Source: Daldinia sp. FL1419
Taxonomy: Eukaryota > Ascomycota > Sordariomycetes > Xylariales > Hypoxylaceae
Direction: 5' to 3'
Length of the DNA stretch: 34,552 nt
Assembly (NCBI GenBank): GCA_025201765.1
Contig: MU623580.1
Location: forward strand, 1 to 34,552
Part shown: piece by piece, positions 11,769 to 21,622 of the stretch
Layout of the letters: each line of letters opens with the position of its first letter
Numbering within the stretch: position 1 is the first letter of the stretch
Notes under the pieces: model-generated
Seen by the model: only the letters and a program-made list of their open reading frames with translations
Database searches by the model: none
What the model was told of the DNA's origin: nothing
Position numbers and translations under genes: made by a program

Positions 11769-12978
11769 ATAGTGGTATTCATATGATTGATTGAGGAAAT
11801 TCGAGAATCTCGTCCTGGGGCGTTGCGGAAATTTGGCTCGTTACGGATTCGTAGTAACTCGCAGGTTGGAGTCATACTAAAGGGGCAATCGATAGTAAAT
11901 GTGATATTCCAGCTTTCTCAATAGCTATTCACGACAATTCTGTGACAATGACAGTTTTATTCAAGCATTCTATAAACTTACTGCTTCCTTTTGCAACTCA
12001 CTCGCTAAGTTGCGGATGGATGTAGTCGCTCTTATAAATCACATGTCACTTGAACACTGAAGGTTAGGTATCGTGGGGAACTCGATCGGTCTAGAATAAT
12101 GTCTTGAACCGTGTTTCTCTAAGCACATTGGCGGGCCCTTTGACGGAATATGCTCCCCTGAAACTTGTCTGACGCGTGTCTTAATCGAAGGTGATGATAC
12201 GCCCTAATTTCCGATTAGGTATGATACCGTAACACACTGTCGTCAAACCCGCTTACAAGTGCCACCGAAGCGGAACTGCGGGAGTACAGCTTGTAAAATC
12301 GGCAGATATTGATATTTATTACTGACACGGATCGCAACACTATGCGAATTATAGCTCTTTTGAAGATAGGGGAGCACTGTCGATTACGAGTCCTGGGGAG
12401 GTATTTGATCGGGCCGTCTGTTACTAGACGGATGTCATCTTGTGCTATGTTTAATCTTTGCCTAATTATCTATATAGTATCGGTTTAAATAATCGGTTCA
12501 AGTGTGTAGTTATGTTCTTATTCGGGAGGAAATTTGGCATAATTCTCGTGTATAGTAGACATGAAGTCTGGGGGATGTACCTTAAAGTACTGAGTACATG
12601 CCGGGAAAAGGCAAGCGCGGATTTCGAGCTGCGCGGGCTGGGCGGCTGGAGGACAATAAGAGGTACTACGTTAGGTAGCGCCCCACAGCCACACTACAGC
12701 CTTAATCGATAATGGGGAGTCGCATCAATCGTATCCCGCCTAATTCCACCTTACGTAGGTGCGTCTATCTAACACATGTACATACGACATTTGCCAGGCA
12801 GTTCGTGTGTATTGGAAATACCCAGGACCTGGGCTAGCTATATGTCAATATACTCCTAGAAAACGCCATCTACACATAAACAAACAATGGTACTCATGCC
12901 TCCTTAGCCTATCACATACAGAGACACATTTGCCTAACATGACCCCAGAACAAAGACAGCTGCTACACGTACGTGCAC
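11769..12978. other. Intergenic, no clearly supported gene
   Basis: Balanced composition with several short ORFs, none with recognisable features. An 84-codon ORF at 12458-12712 has no domain and no intron-supported extension. The last ~40 bases may belong to the small acidic ORF that follows. Confidence 0.45.
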
Positions 12979-13260
12979 ATGCAGCGCCCTCGCGATGCCG
13001 ACATGTTCGAGGACTTCTGCAAAGAGAAGCTGCCCGACGACGACATTTACGTGCCGCCGCACCACCAGCCCATCAACCCCGAGGATGAGGATGACGTAGT
13101 CCCTGACCAGCACGCTGCCTTCGGCATCCAAAAAGCTACTCAACGCAGTAAGGAACCTGCCTGGAAGGACTTGGGCTTGTCTGAACTTATGGGCAAGGGG
13201 CCTTCGACGGGGAAGTCGGGAGGCTCAGGGAGGGTCCCGTATAAGGGATTACCGCGGTGA
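12979..13260 (+). CDS. Small acidic hypothetical protein, start and intron uncertain
   Basis: From ATG 12979 this reads 93 codons, with an acidic, proline-containing N-terminal half (MFEDFC, LPDDDIYVPP, INPEDEDD) and a Gly/Ser/Lys-rich tail. The codon use looks genuine and the composition is unlike a random ORF. In another frame, ATG 12939 begins MTPEQRQLLH and runs into it. The two frames join if 16 bases (12969-12984, GT...AG-bounded) or any 3n+1 bases are removed, but 16 bases is too short for a normal spliceosomal intron. Either the gene starts at 12979, or an upstream exon with a longer intron is missed (a CCTAAC at about 12933 could be its branch site), or this is a small frameshift. 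I do not recognise the family. Confidence 0.45.
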   Translation: MQRPRDADMFEDFCKEKLPDDDIYVPPHHQPINPEDEDDVVPDQHAAFGIQKATQRSKEPAWKDLGLSELMGKGPSTGKSGGSGRVPYKGLPR

Positions 13261-13645
13261 TGATCCATTACGGTCGTTGGGACGCGGCTTAGCTGAGCTA
13301 CCTGTAATAGGCTAAGAATCTCGTATAGGCTTAAGGACAGGCCTCGATGGGAGGAGTTGGCGTTTCACGGCGAATCGGCGTAGTGACAGTATTCTTTCTT
13401 CCTTTGGGGATAGTCTTCAATTGATTCTGGACTATCTCGATACCTCACACCCCGTCTTCTTTTCCGACCCGTGATATCGTGCTCCTAATATAAGATAACC
13501 CTATCCCAAATTCCGACTGGAAAATCCGTCCCGAACGCCGTTGCAATGCTAGAACCACCGAGCACCGCCGCAACTTCTTACTTCTCCTCCCATCCCGAAT
13601 TCGCCCTAGACCATATGGTGATAATAATGTCTTGTCTAGTTTCAT
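13261..13645. other. Intergenic between a plus-strand ORF and TRS31 3' end
   Basis: No ORF with recognisable features. It probably holds the 3' ends of the two convergent genes. Confidence 0.5.
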
Positions 13646-14380
13646 TCAGCCCTTTCCCAAATACCCCTCCCTCTCCATGACTTCTGGAGTGAATTTCACC
13701 AGGAAAACAGTCCTCCCAGGCCACATCTCGCCGTCCTCCTGCTTGCCTACGCTGTGCGCGGTGACGCGGGCGGGAAACGCAGAGCCGTCGCATACTCCCT
13801 CCACAATACCAGCAACGTACGCGGCGCAGTTGAGCTGGCTCATGTCCTTAGGTACGCTGATGTACCGGTTTACCAGCGGCTCGTTATCGATAATCATGTA
13901 CTCATCGGGTTTGCTCGGGTCCGACGACTTCTCTAGCCCGTCGGCTGCTCGTCCGAAGAGGTGCTGCCATACGTTGATCTTAATGAAGTGGAGGAGCGTG
14001 ATGATGTTGAGGGGTCGCGTCTGCGATCGTGGTGGTTCCCGATAGAGGAGTAGGTCGAGGAGTTTAAGGCCGATGGGGTGTCCTTGGACGTTGAGACTGG
14101 GGCGCATGAGCATTACTCGGAAGAAGGCTTGCTTTGCTTGGTTTCGGATGGCTCAGCTAGCTAACTGACCAACTTACCGCTTTTCTAGGTCCTGTATACT
14201 TTCAATTTTCTTTGAGGCGTAACCTACCATTTCCGAAAAAAGGTAGGCGAAGCTGGCGCCGCTCAGCTCGGCGGTCTTGGTGCGATTTAATGGTCGGTGG
14301 TAGATTGTCTTGCCGCTCGTCGGGTACCGTAGACCCGGCTGGTCTTTGCTGCCGCCCTTTATGGGCTGGAGGTTTGACAT
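13646..14380 (-). CDS. TRS31: TRAPP complex subunit Trs31 (TRAPPC5)
   Basis: Exons 14178-14380 and 13646-14096 give 217 residues. The 81-bp intron splits an Arg codon; donor gtaagt, acceptor cccag. Trs31/TRAPPC5 is a core subunit of the TRAPP tethering complexes, which act as Rab GTPase exchange factors in ER-Golgi and Golgi traffic. Family hallmarks are plain: GKTIYHRPLNRTKTAELS near residue 23, SFAYLFSEMVGYA, the helix after the splice (LNVQGHPIGLKLLDLLLYRE), VWQHLFGRAADGLE, then EYMIIDNEPLVNRYISVPKD and LNCAAYVAGIVEGV near the C-terminus. Length is normal for the family. It lies on the same strand as POL12, about 0.6 kb downstream of it. Confidence 0.95.
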
Positions 14381-14610
14381 TGTCTTGGTTCGGCCGATGT
14401 GTCTGTGTATGCTAGGGCATGCGATCTATGTCCGGATGTTGGAAGCGCGCCTTGGCTCTTTTAATTATTTTTATGTTTGGTTTCGTGAATAGTTGCTGGT
14501 TTGGAAACTTGGGGGGGGGGGGGGGGTTTCTTGGGAGTAAGTTTACCTAATGCTGTAGTTACACTAGGTAGTGCAGATGTGGAGCTAGGTCTCGAATTTA
14601 AGCCCACCTG

Positions 14611-14645
14611 GTACCCGTTACCCGTTACCCGTTACCTGTTACCCG
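14611..14645. repeat. TTACCCG 7-bp tandem repeat, about five copies
   Basis: Consecutive 7-mers read gtacccg, ttacccg, ttacccg, ttacctg, ttacccg. The unit is not the fungal telomere repeat. It sits in the TRS31 upstream region. Confidence 0.9.
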
Positions 14646-14883
14646 TTACATCGGGGTTACATTGTGTCCTAACCCAACCGATTCCTCAAAGGTTAAAATG
14701 CACAACTTCTACAAACACCGTATCAGTAGCATGCTAATTGGACTTATAATACACTACATGTAATTTAAGCTAGTCTCCTTGTTCATATGGCTGTCACAAG
14801 CATTTGACTAACGCCAATAGATTAATTTTAGATTAATCGACCCCTCGGAGATAGTTATATTGTAACTTGGCTTTGCGAGTAGT

Positions 14884-14927
14884 TATTAGTTGAGTATTTG
14901 TTGAGTATTAGTTGAGTATTAGTTGAG
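14884..14927. repeat. TATTAGTTGAG 11-bp tandem repeat, four copies
   Basis: Four head-to-tail 11-mers, the second with one A-to-T difference, lie between the POL12 stop codon and TRS31. Confidence 0.9.
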
Positions 14928-15007
14928 TACCTATTAGGTAGTCGGGATTCGTATTTATTCTGTTGCGAGGTCCTGGAACCCGTCTTAGTACACGTGATTC
15001 TACAAAA

Positions 15008-17088
15008 TTATATCCTCGTAATTTCGACCCTGGCCCTTTCAAATACCTTGTGACTAACCATCTCCCCTTCGTTCAACTCTTTCTCTGTAACCGTAGGCGG
15101 AAACAGAGCCATTCGTGCGTATGTCCCTGCGCCTCTCCTTTTGGAAAGGTGCCCAGGGTTAATGACTACAACACTTTCCACAACCTAGCATATGTTAGTA
15201 AATAGTTCCAAGGAATAGAAAAAGTGAGTGTTTAGACATACCCTTGCGAATGGGGGCAAAGCGCTGGGAATGATCATAATATCGGGTCTTACGGTCATCA
15301 TCTCTCCTAGCTTTAAATAGCTTGTATCGAGAACGGGGCCGGGTTGAAGTCCATCTGCCGTCCCGACCTTAGGCAGCTTTTGCCGATCTATCGGGGGAAA
15401 TATAGGAAAATAATGCCTTTGCTCGATTAGATATTTGGGAGCTCTTGAGAATAAATGACCGTCTGGGGCCCGGCTTCCAACGAGTTCCTCATGCTGTAGA
15501 CCCCAGAAGACATCTTGGGACGAAATCCCTAGTACCATCTCATTGAGGGATAGAGTCATAGGGTTGCCGATTATACGCGCGGTCCTAGGCAATCCTAGTT
15601 CTTTCCTGGGAAAGGGGTCTTGGGGCCAGGATACGTGCTTTTCGATAACGTCGCGTACGGACGGCACTAACAGGATGGTGATGGCTGGATTTGATGCGAC
15701 AAGTCGGTTTAGGGCGGGAGAAATCATGTACTTAAAAACCGTGGACATCGTGGCGGCATCTGGGTCTATAGCCGCATCTTCTGGGAGGTCGAAATCGCCC
15801 GTAGCAATTAGAGGATGGTCAACATCGATAAACGGTCCTGTTAATATCAGGGCGTCGGCGCATGTGTCGGCCGCTTGGCTACAGAGAGCGTGAAGGGGCT
15901 CGAAGTCGAGGTTATCGTCAGCTGAGTAAGGTCCTGAACCGAATATTACATTTAATGGTGCAGGCTCATCGTCCGACTCCATTACATCTGGGCCACCTCG
16001 AAGCCTCTCTCGGTGAGCCTCGATACCGGCCGGCGTAGATGCAGCGCTGGGTAGTAGGGGTATTTGTAGTACTTCTTTGACGACAAATTCAGTACCAGAT
16101 GAGTTAATACCCCTAAATGCGACGATCTGCCCCGGGAAAAATTGATAGCAATCATTAAGTTTTTGTAAGTTTAGAGGAATTCTTCGACCACCTCCGGTAC
16201 GCCTCGAAGTCTCTAAAACAAGAGATGCCGCGTTAAGCTTCCCTTCCGAAGAATCAGACGCAATTCGGCCCACAGCAACAATTTCTGTAGTACTTTGACT
16301 GGCTGCACTGCCGAATTCGTTTTCGTCTATGTTTTCATGGTCTCTTATTAATCCCAGAAATTCGTCTATCCGGTCATCTAGAATCTCGGATGCTTCTGAA
16401 GATTTCATAGCGAGCGTTTTATAACCTAGTTTTTTCATATCCGAAGCTGCGGTTAATTTGATCCGGGATTCTGAATAAGGTGCTATTGGAGGCTCAGGGG
16501 GTGTCAACTGGTTATTAAGAACCTCTATCACTTCCCCAGGATTCTGACGGTCATTAAATGAAGCTGCTCTGCGATTTTTTAGTCCTTACTGTGCGGTCAC
16601 TGTATCCCAATGGTAACTTACGAGCCAACAGTGAGAGATTCCGATTCTCGCGCCATCCTGGGAGTGTCGGGTTGATGCCGTCTCTTAGGGGCGCCCTTGG
16701 AAGCACCCCTGCCTAATTTCCCTGCAGCTGGTGTGCTAGGAACCATCCCCTCCAGCATCTCGTACACATCGCCACCAGCTTTAACATTGCTGCGCGGCGT
16801 TGCAGTAGATCGCTTCTCGGTTTTGATATGAACCTGGTGCGCTCGATTACTTTGCTCCAAAGCACCCTGGATATCTTGCTTGAGAGACCGTAGACTTTCC
16901 ACGGATAGGTTATTTCCATCCATATCCATTTTTATGCAGTACGACTCCCATTTGAAAAATAAGTCCTGAGCGGACAACGAATGTATCCGCATGATGGATC
17001 TCAGTTCCGAGACAATATCAGGTTCTAATTCCTTGTTTGGCGCACTGAAGTGCTCATTCAACTCTGCTATTATCTCTGATTCTGCCAT
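15008..17088 (-). CDS. POL12: DNA polymerase alpha subunit B (Pol12)
   Basis: Exons 16622-17088, 15242-16568 and 15008-15184 give 656 residues; introns are 53 and 57 bp. This is the regulatory B subunit of DNA polymerase alpha-primase, which primes DNA replication. Residues 1 to about 75 resemble the N-terminal helical domain of the family. A Ser/Thr/Pro/Lys-rich linker follows, then an OB-fold region (GGRRIPLNLQKL, FPGQIVAFRG), then the inactive calcineurin-like phosphoesterase domain from about residue 365 (VIFGSGPYS, LILTGPFIDVDHP, FPRKELGLP, IIPSALPPFARV). The small third exon supplies VVESVVVINPGHLSKRRG and GTYARM, the expected C-terminus. The first ATG is 17088; the in-frame upstream stretch lacks an ATG and reads as a spurious hydrophobic segment. 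A cell-cycle box lies upstream. Confidence 0.95.
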
Positions 17089-17870
17089 GGCCAATTGCGT
17101 ATGGTCTTGATTTGTGCTGTGGTGTTGTTGAATGACTAGAATAACGAGAAGTATTGTCACAATCCAGCCTAACAAATTGGTAATTCAAGACTCGACGCGC
17201 CTTTTCTAACTTAGACGCGTCAAACCTTCGATATTCGCGTTAAGTGGTTAATCGATTGATTTGCGGGTGGCATGGTGGGGCCCAGGTACCTGGGCAGCTG
17301 CTGGGTCCAGTCGCTCGAGAATGCATGTGGCAACCCAAAGTTCTGGCTCCATTCTAGGTTAGATAGTAAGGCAGCTACAAGGCAAGTTTAAGGGGTCCTT
17401 ATCATCTTGATCGGGTAAGCTCAGGTACAGATCCCCCCATCTAACCTGGACACCGCCTTTTGAATATTCATTTTCGACTGGCTCAAGATGGGTTGAAGTC
17501 CCACTATTTCTGCCCTTCCTTGTTAAATCACCAATCATAATTCGCCTTGCGATGGAGTAGAATAATGAACCTCCACAACAGCACCAAGAAATAATAACTA
17601 GTTGGACTTTATTCAGGGGTTTCAGCAAAGCTCCCAGTCTAACTCATTAACTGTATCTTTCTTCCACTTCAAGATCTTGTTACTGGAGTCATTACCCTAC
17701 CTACCCATCTTATCCGTATGCAGATATTAGTTTTAACGATAGTCACCCATATACGAGTATTCTTCAAGCTCCCCCCAGGTTTCTTTTACTTGCACGTGCG
17801 GTTTGATAGTGATTCTCTGGCCAATCAAATATCAACATCGTCAATTATACCTGGGTAGATCAAGATCAGA
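17089..17870. other. Divergent promoter region between POL12 and the Sec14-like gene
   Basis: A 782-bp spacer between head-to-head genes. It contains MluI-box sequences near POL12. A minus-strand 89-codon ORF at 17359-17628 has no recognisable domain and is not called as a gene. Confidence 0.65.
17195..17220. promoter_or_regulatory. MluI cell-cycle box (MCB) cluster upstream of POL12
   Basis: A perfect palindromic ACGCGT lies at 17215-17220 and a near match ACGCGC at 17195-17200, about 105-130 bp upstream of the POL12 start codon. In yeasts the MBF factor binds ACGCGT to induce DNA-replication genes at G1/S. That it works the same way here is inferred from the site and the gene downstream. 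Confidence 0.6.
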
Positions 17871-18952
17871 ATGTCTACTCCAAGTATAACTGTAGCGCCT
17901 GGAAGTGCGGGGCCTTCGGTCCTCGAAGAGAAGACCGAAGCTGGCGTACTGAAAACGCCACTTTCAGCTCCCACAGCGAGTAGTGTTGTACCTGAGAAGC
18001 CGGCCCTTACCGCCGACCAGATATCCAAGTACGACTGGCTTCTAAACAGCGTGAAGGGTTGGACGGAAGTTCAGTCAAAAGAGAAGGGTGGTCCTTTGAC
18101 TGACAGCGATAAAATGTGGCTCACGAGAGAGTGTTTGTTAAGATATCTAAGAGCTACCAAGTGGCATGAGAAGGAAGCAGAGAAGCGTCTACAAGAAACT
18201 CTAGCGTGGAGGAGAGAGTATGGGGTCGAAGAATTAGCCGCAGACCATATTGGACCCGAGAATGCCACTGGAAAGCAAGTCTTGCTGGGTTATGATAAGC
18301 ATTGTCGTCCCTGTCACTACTTAAATCCGGGGCGTCAGAATACGGAAGTTTCGCCTCGACAAGTTCAGCACCTTGTTTTCATGCTCGAACGGGTCATAGA
18401 TCTCATGCCGGCTCAGCAGGAAACACTTTCTCTTCTCATTAATTTCAAGTCGGGCAAGAGCCGTACCAATACTGCTCCTGGCATTGGCCAAGGCCGTGAG
18501 GTCTTAAGCATCCTCCAAACCCATTATCCTGAAAGGCTCGGACGAGCGATGATTATTAACAGTAAGTAAACTTTATGATAACGCAACATGCTAGATGAGC
18601 TAATATGGGAGAAATAGTTCCTTGGGTTGTAAATGGCTTCTTTAAACTCATTACGCCGTTCATTGATCCGTTGACGAGGGAGAAGTTGAAATTCAATGAG
18701 GATATGACGCAGTACGTACCAAAGGAGCAACTATGGGCGGAATTCCCAGGTGGCGAGCTGCAGTTCGAGTATAACCACGATGTTTACTGGCCTGCATTGC
18801 AGAACCTTTGCGCCGAGAAGCGTGCCGAGCAGTTACGGAGATGGGAGGCTGGAGGTAAGCAGATCGGCGAGAAAGAGGATTATCTCAAAGGTCATGATAC
18901 ACAAGGGGTATCGCCGCCACCTGGCTACTCTACCGATGGGGCGGCTGCTTAG
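17871..18952 (+). CDS. CRAL-TRIO (Sec14-like) phosphatidylinositol transfer protein, Pdr16/Pdr17 type
   Basis: Exons 17871-18561 and 18618-18952 give 341 residues. The 56-bp intron (gtaagt...aatag) splits an Ile codon and restores the conserved IINIPWVVNGFFK. Sec14-family proteins carry phosphatidylinositol and a second lipid between membranes; the Pdr16/17 branch affects sterol and phospholipid balance and azole tolerance in yeast. Visible features: a disordered N-terminus (about 1-45), the CRAL-TRIO N-terminal helices (LLRYLRATKWHEKEAEKRL near 85), and the lipid-binding domain from about 140 with CRPCHYLNPGRQNTE, VQHLVFMLERVIDLMP, YPERLGRAMIIN, KLITPFIDPLTREKLKF and LWAEFPGGELQFEY. Length is close to yeast Pdr16. 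It is transcribed divergently from POL12. Confidence 0.92.
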
Positions 18953-19144
18953 AAAATAAAGAGAATCGCAATCTCTAGGGGGTGTAGCAAGGACATAAGA
19001 GTTTAAAGCATAGAAAGTGCATTATTTTTGGGGGGGATAGACTGGGTAGTATAGGCATTGAACATGCAAATTTTCTGGTTAGAGGCAACCCACGCAAATT
19101 ATTATAATCTACCATGAATATATAGGCGCAAAGTGAAGTTCCGT

Positions 19145-20611
19145 CTACCTAGACTCTATTCTTCGCCTTTTTTCAGTTTCGTAGCGGCCTGCATCTCGTG
19201 ATGAGTCCCTTTTTCTTCGACTACTATATTCATCCCCATCATGTCTCCTAGGGGATCTGGACCTAGATCTAGTCTTATTTCTGTGTCGTCTGTCATCATC
19301 TCTTGGTCGATAGCTATCATGGTCCCGCTCCCGCTCGCGACACTTATCTTCATCTCGTTCCCGGGTTGAATCCCTAGGACCTTCTGGCGCACCACGGATA
19401 GATTTCCTCTCCCCAATTGGTACTGCATTAGCTCCACCAGGGCCGGATGTCTCTCTCGCGCGGTCAGATTTAAATCTGTCATCAATATTATATCGATCAA
19501 ATTCTTTACCCGGTCTCGTGTCGCGGATATCACCCCATCGGCCAGTGTCCTCGGACTTGAGGTCCCTATATTTAGAAGCACCTTTCTTCCCCAATTTAGT
19601 CATATCACGCATCTGGAGCGCTTTTGGAAGCAACTCGCGGTTCTTGACGTCGTCTGCAAATCGCGAACCCATGATGTCTCGGTTGGCTAAGCCTCCGGCT
19701 TCAGCCTCGTCTTGATAGAACGCACCCTTGTGGAAATACTTCTGCATGTACGTCATCTTCCCCTTTGCATCCTTCTCCTCCTTTTGTTTATTTAAGAAGG
19801 CGTCGTCTTCGGCTTTTCGTTCTTCTTCGGTCAAGTTTCTTCGGCGCTCGACTTCCGCTCTTTCCTTCTCCCGAGCCTCAATGGCCTCACGCTCCCGTTT
19901 GATGCGTTTGAGTTCCCGCAGCTTCCATGCCGCATACTCGGCTTCTGTATCTACATCGTCTTCGGTATCTACGTTTTCTTCCTCGTCCACAACGTCGTCC
20001 CAGTGCTTCTTCTTGGCCGCTCGTGCCGCCGCAGTTTTGCGCATTTGTTCTTCGACCATTTCATCCATAGCTTTCTTCTTCTTTGCCTCGCCCTCAGCTA
20101 CCTTGGCCGCTTCGTCTTGCTCTTGTGTAGATTCCTTGTTACCACCACCATTCCGTTGGCTTTTAGGAACGAACTTGGGTTTCAACATTAGCCGCCGAGG
20201 TGCTTCTTCTTCGCTGCTTTCATCTTCTTCGTCACGCTCGTCGCTCTCTTCCTCGCTTTCTTCTTCTTCTTCTTCTTCTTCTTCTTCTTCTTCGGTAACG
20301 AAACCCTCCTCGGCAGCTAGACGGGCTACTTTAGCAGCTTCGGCGCGTCTAGCATTCGACTCTTGCTCTTGCTTCTTGCGCTCATTGAGATCTACTTTGT
20401 TGAGATTACTGATGATTCTACCCGCGCTTGGAGCCTTTGGAGGTGGCACGACTTTACGCTTGGTTGGCTGTCGCTGTTGGTCGGCCTCAGCGTCGCTAGC
20501 CTCTGAATTGGATTCGGAGGACAATGATGCGCCCGTTGGTTTACCTGCGCGATAGCGGGATGGTCGTGCAGGATTTGCAGTCATGCGTCTTTGTTGCGTT
20601 GTGGGTGGCAT
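19145..20611 (-). CDS. MFAP1: MFAP1-domain splicing factor
   Basis: A single exon of 488 residues. MFAP1 homologues are spliceosome components associated with the B complex, despite the historical name (microfibrillar-associated protein 1). The N-terminal half is highly charged, with a Glu run encoded by a CTT-rich tract near 20262-20292 and long Lys/Arg/Glu helices. The MFAP1 core is near residues 285-362 (MTYMQKYFHKGAFYQDE, LLPKALQMRDMTKLGKKG, SKYRDLKSEDT). A C-terminal tail of about 120 residues is rich in Arg, Ser and Asp (RSRSRSPRR), RS-like, and extends past the domain that ends most animal homologues. A 275-codon Ser-rich frame on the opposite strand is a shadow of the Glu/Lys codons. 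Called from the domain and overall layout. Confidence 0.9.
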   Translation of the reverse strand: MPPTTQQRRMTANPARPSRYRAGKPTGASLSSESNSEASDAEADQQRQPTKRKVVPPPKAPSAGRIISNLNKVDLNERKKQEQESNARRAEAAKVARLAAEEGFVTEEEEEEEEEEEESEEESDERDEEDESSEEEAPRRLMLKPKFVPKSQRNGGGNKESTQEQDEAAKVAEGEAKKKKAMDEMVEEQMRKTAAARAAKKKHWDDVVDEEENVDTEDDVDTEAEYAAWKLRELKRIKREREAIEAREKERAEVERRRNLTEEERKAEDDAFLNKQKEEKDAKGKMTYMQKYFHKGAFYQDEAEAGGLANRDIMGSRFADDVKNRELLPKALQMRDMTKLGKKGASKYRDLKSEDTGRWGDIRDTRPGKEFDRYNIDDRFKSDRARETSGPGGANAVPIGERKSIRGAPEGPRDSTRERDEDKCRERERDHDSYRPRDDDRRHRNKTRSRSRSPRRHDGDEYSSRRKRDSSRDAGRYETEKRRRIESR

Positions 20612-21025
20612 TTTAAGTGAAGGCTATGAGATGGGATTGAAGACGGGGGGTGTTTTGACGTTTATGGTTTTCTTTTAAAATATGGGAAAGCAGAATTCCG
20701 TCAATCAATCAATCTGTAAAAAGATGGTTGCACATTATCCTAGGTAGATAAATAATAAATGGGTCCGCGATTATTCGCATTTATCGATAAGCTTGAATCT
20801 TTTGAGCATTAAATCTTTACCTATCGTGAGATAGGTACTAGGTACCTAACGTACAGACATTATATTAGCAATATAATCCACGGTCGCAGTGTGAAGATAT
20901 AACGTCCTGTATTTGGGTGGACGAAAATACCTTGTTATGTATTTAAACCCTCACAGGCGATGAAATTCTCTTTCGTACGCCAGCAACTCCTTGAATGGTC
21001 AATATTGTACTCGAATTCCTAAACA
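20612..21025. other. Intergenic MFAP1-ALB1
   Basis: About 410 bp between two genes on the minus strand. It includes AGGTACCTA-type motifs near 20835-20850. No gene is seen. Confidence 0.5.
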
Positions 21026-21622
21026 TCAAAGAATCGCATCCTCATCTTCTACTTCTTGTAAAGGAACCTTATCTATCGACGTAGTATCATGGTGAACTTT
21101 GTCAAGCTCTGCATCATCCATCTCTTCGTCGGATTCAGATGCTTCATTCTCCTTGCCGTTGGCCTCTTCTCGAGATTCACTATTGTTTGCGGGTATTTGA
21201 TTATTGATCTCGTCCCAAGCTTTCCTTCGCGTCTGAATCGTCCGGGCTTGTCCCTTGCTCTTGGCAATTTTCCGTTCAGTCTTCTCCATAATATTTGCAG
21301 CGCGATCCTGTCCTTTCTCGTGTCTTCTTCTTGCTTTAGAACTCAAATTCCTGCTCTTCTTGGTTTTCTTCGAGACGCCCGCTCCCTGATGTATGGCAAG
21401 TACGGAGGGACGATGATCTACTGATTCAGCTGGAGGTTGGATATTCTTCAGTGATTTATCCGTGTTGATACCCGGAGATGTAGCACGTCTCGCAGCCCGC
21501 GAGTGAACGGACAGGGCTATGTTAAAAGCATATTATTAGCTACCTGGAATATGCCTGGAGACGAGATAATTAGCATAGAATTGCATACCCTTCTTCTTTT
21601 TTGTGACTGTGCCTTTGGCCAT
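21026..21622 (-). CDS. ALB1: Ribosome biogenesis protein Alb1
   Basis: Exons 21589-21622 and 21026-21516 give 174 residues. The first exon encodes only MAKGTVTKKKK plus one base; the 72-bp intron (gtatgc...catag) is followed by ALSVHSRAARRATSPGI. Alb1 is a small basic protein of pre-60S particles that works with the export factor Arx1 and shuttles between nucleus and cytoplasm. It has a Lys-rich start, the conserved SVHSRAARR segment, a basic middle (KTKKSRNLSSKARRRHEKG and a KTERKIAKSKGQARTIQTRR helix), and an acidic C-terminus with many Asp/Glu. Single-frame gene finders would miss the 34-base first exon. It is divergent from the protease gene at 22780. Confidence 0.88.

Larger units (their letters stand above)
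14381..15007. other. Intergenic TRS31-POL12, with homopolymer and tandem repeats
   Basis: It holds the TRS31 promoter side and the POL12 3' end. No gene is seen. A run of 16 G lies at 14511-14526, and two short tandem arrays are listed separately. Confidence 0.6.

Noticed and set aside
12969..12984. 16-base GT-AG segment as an intron
   Set aside because: Too short for a spliceosomal intron; neighbouring introns are 53-81 bp. Kept only as an observation about the frame.
14611..14645. TTACCCG array as interstitial telomere repeat
   Set aside because: The usual fungal unit is TTAGGG/CCCTAA; this 7-mer does not match and the array is very short.
17089..17175. N-terminal hydrophobic extension of POL12
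   Set aside because: The upstream in-frame stretch has no ATG (it begins at TTG) and is not part of the family N-terminus.
17359..17628. 89-codon minus-strand ORF in the POL12 promoter region
   Set aside because: No recognisable domain and no intron or family support; lies in the divergent promoter spacer.
19728..20555. 275-codon plus-strand ORF opposite the MFAP1 gene
   Set aside because: It is Ser-rich because it reads the complement of Glu/Lys codons; no domain, and the opposite strand has a clear family match.
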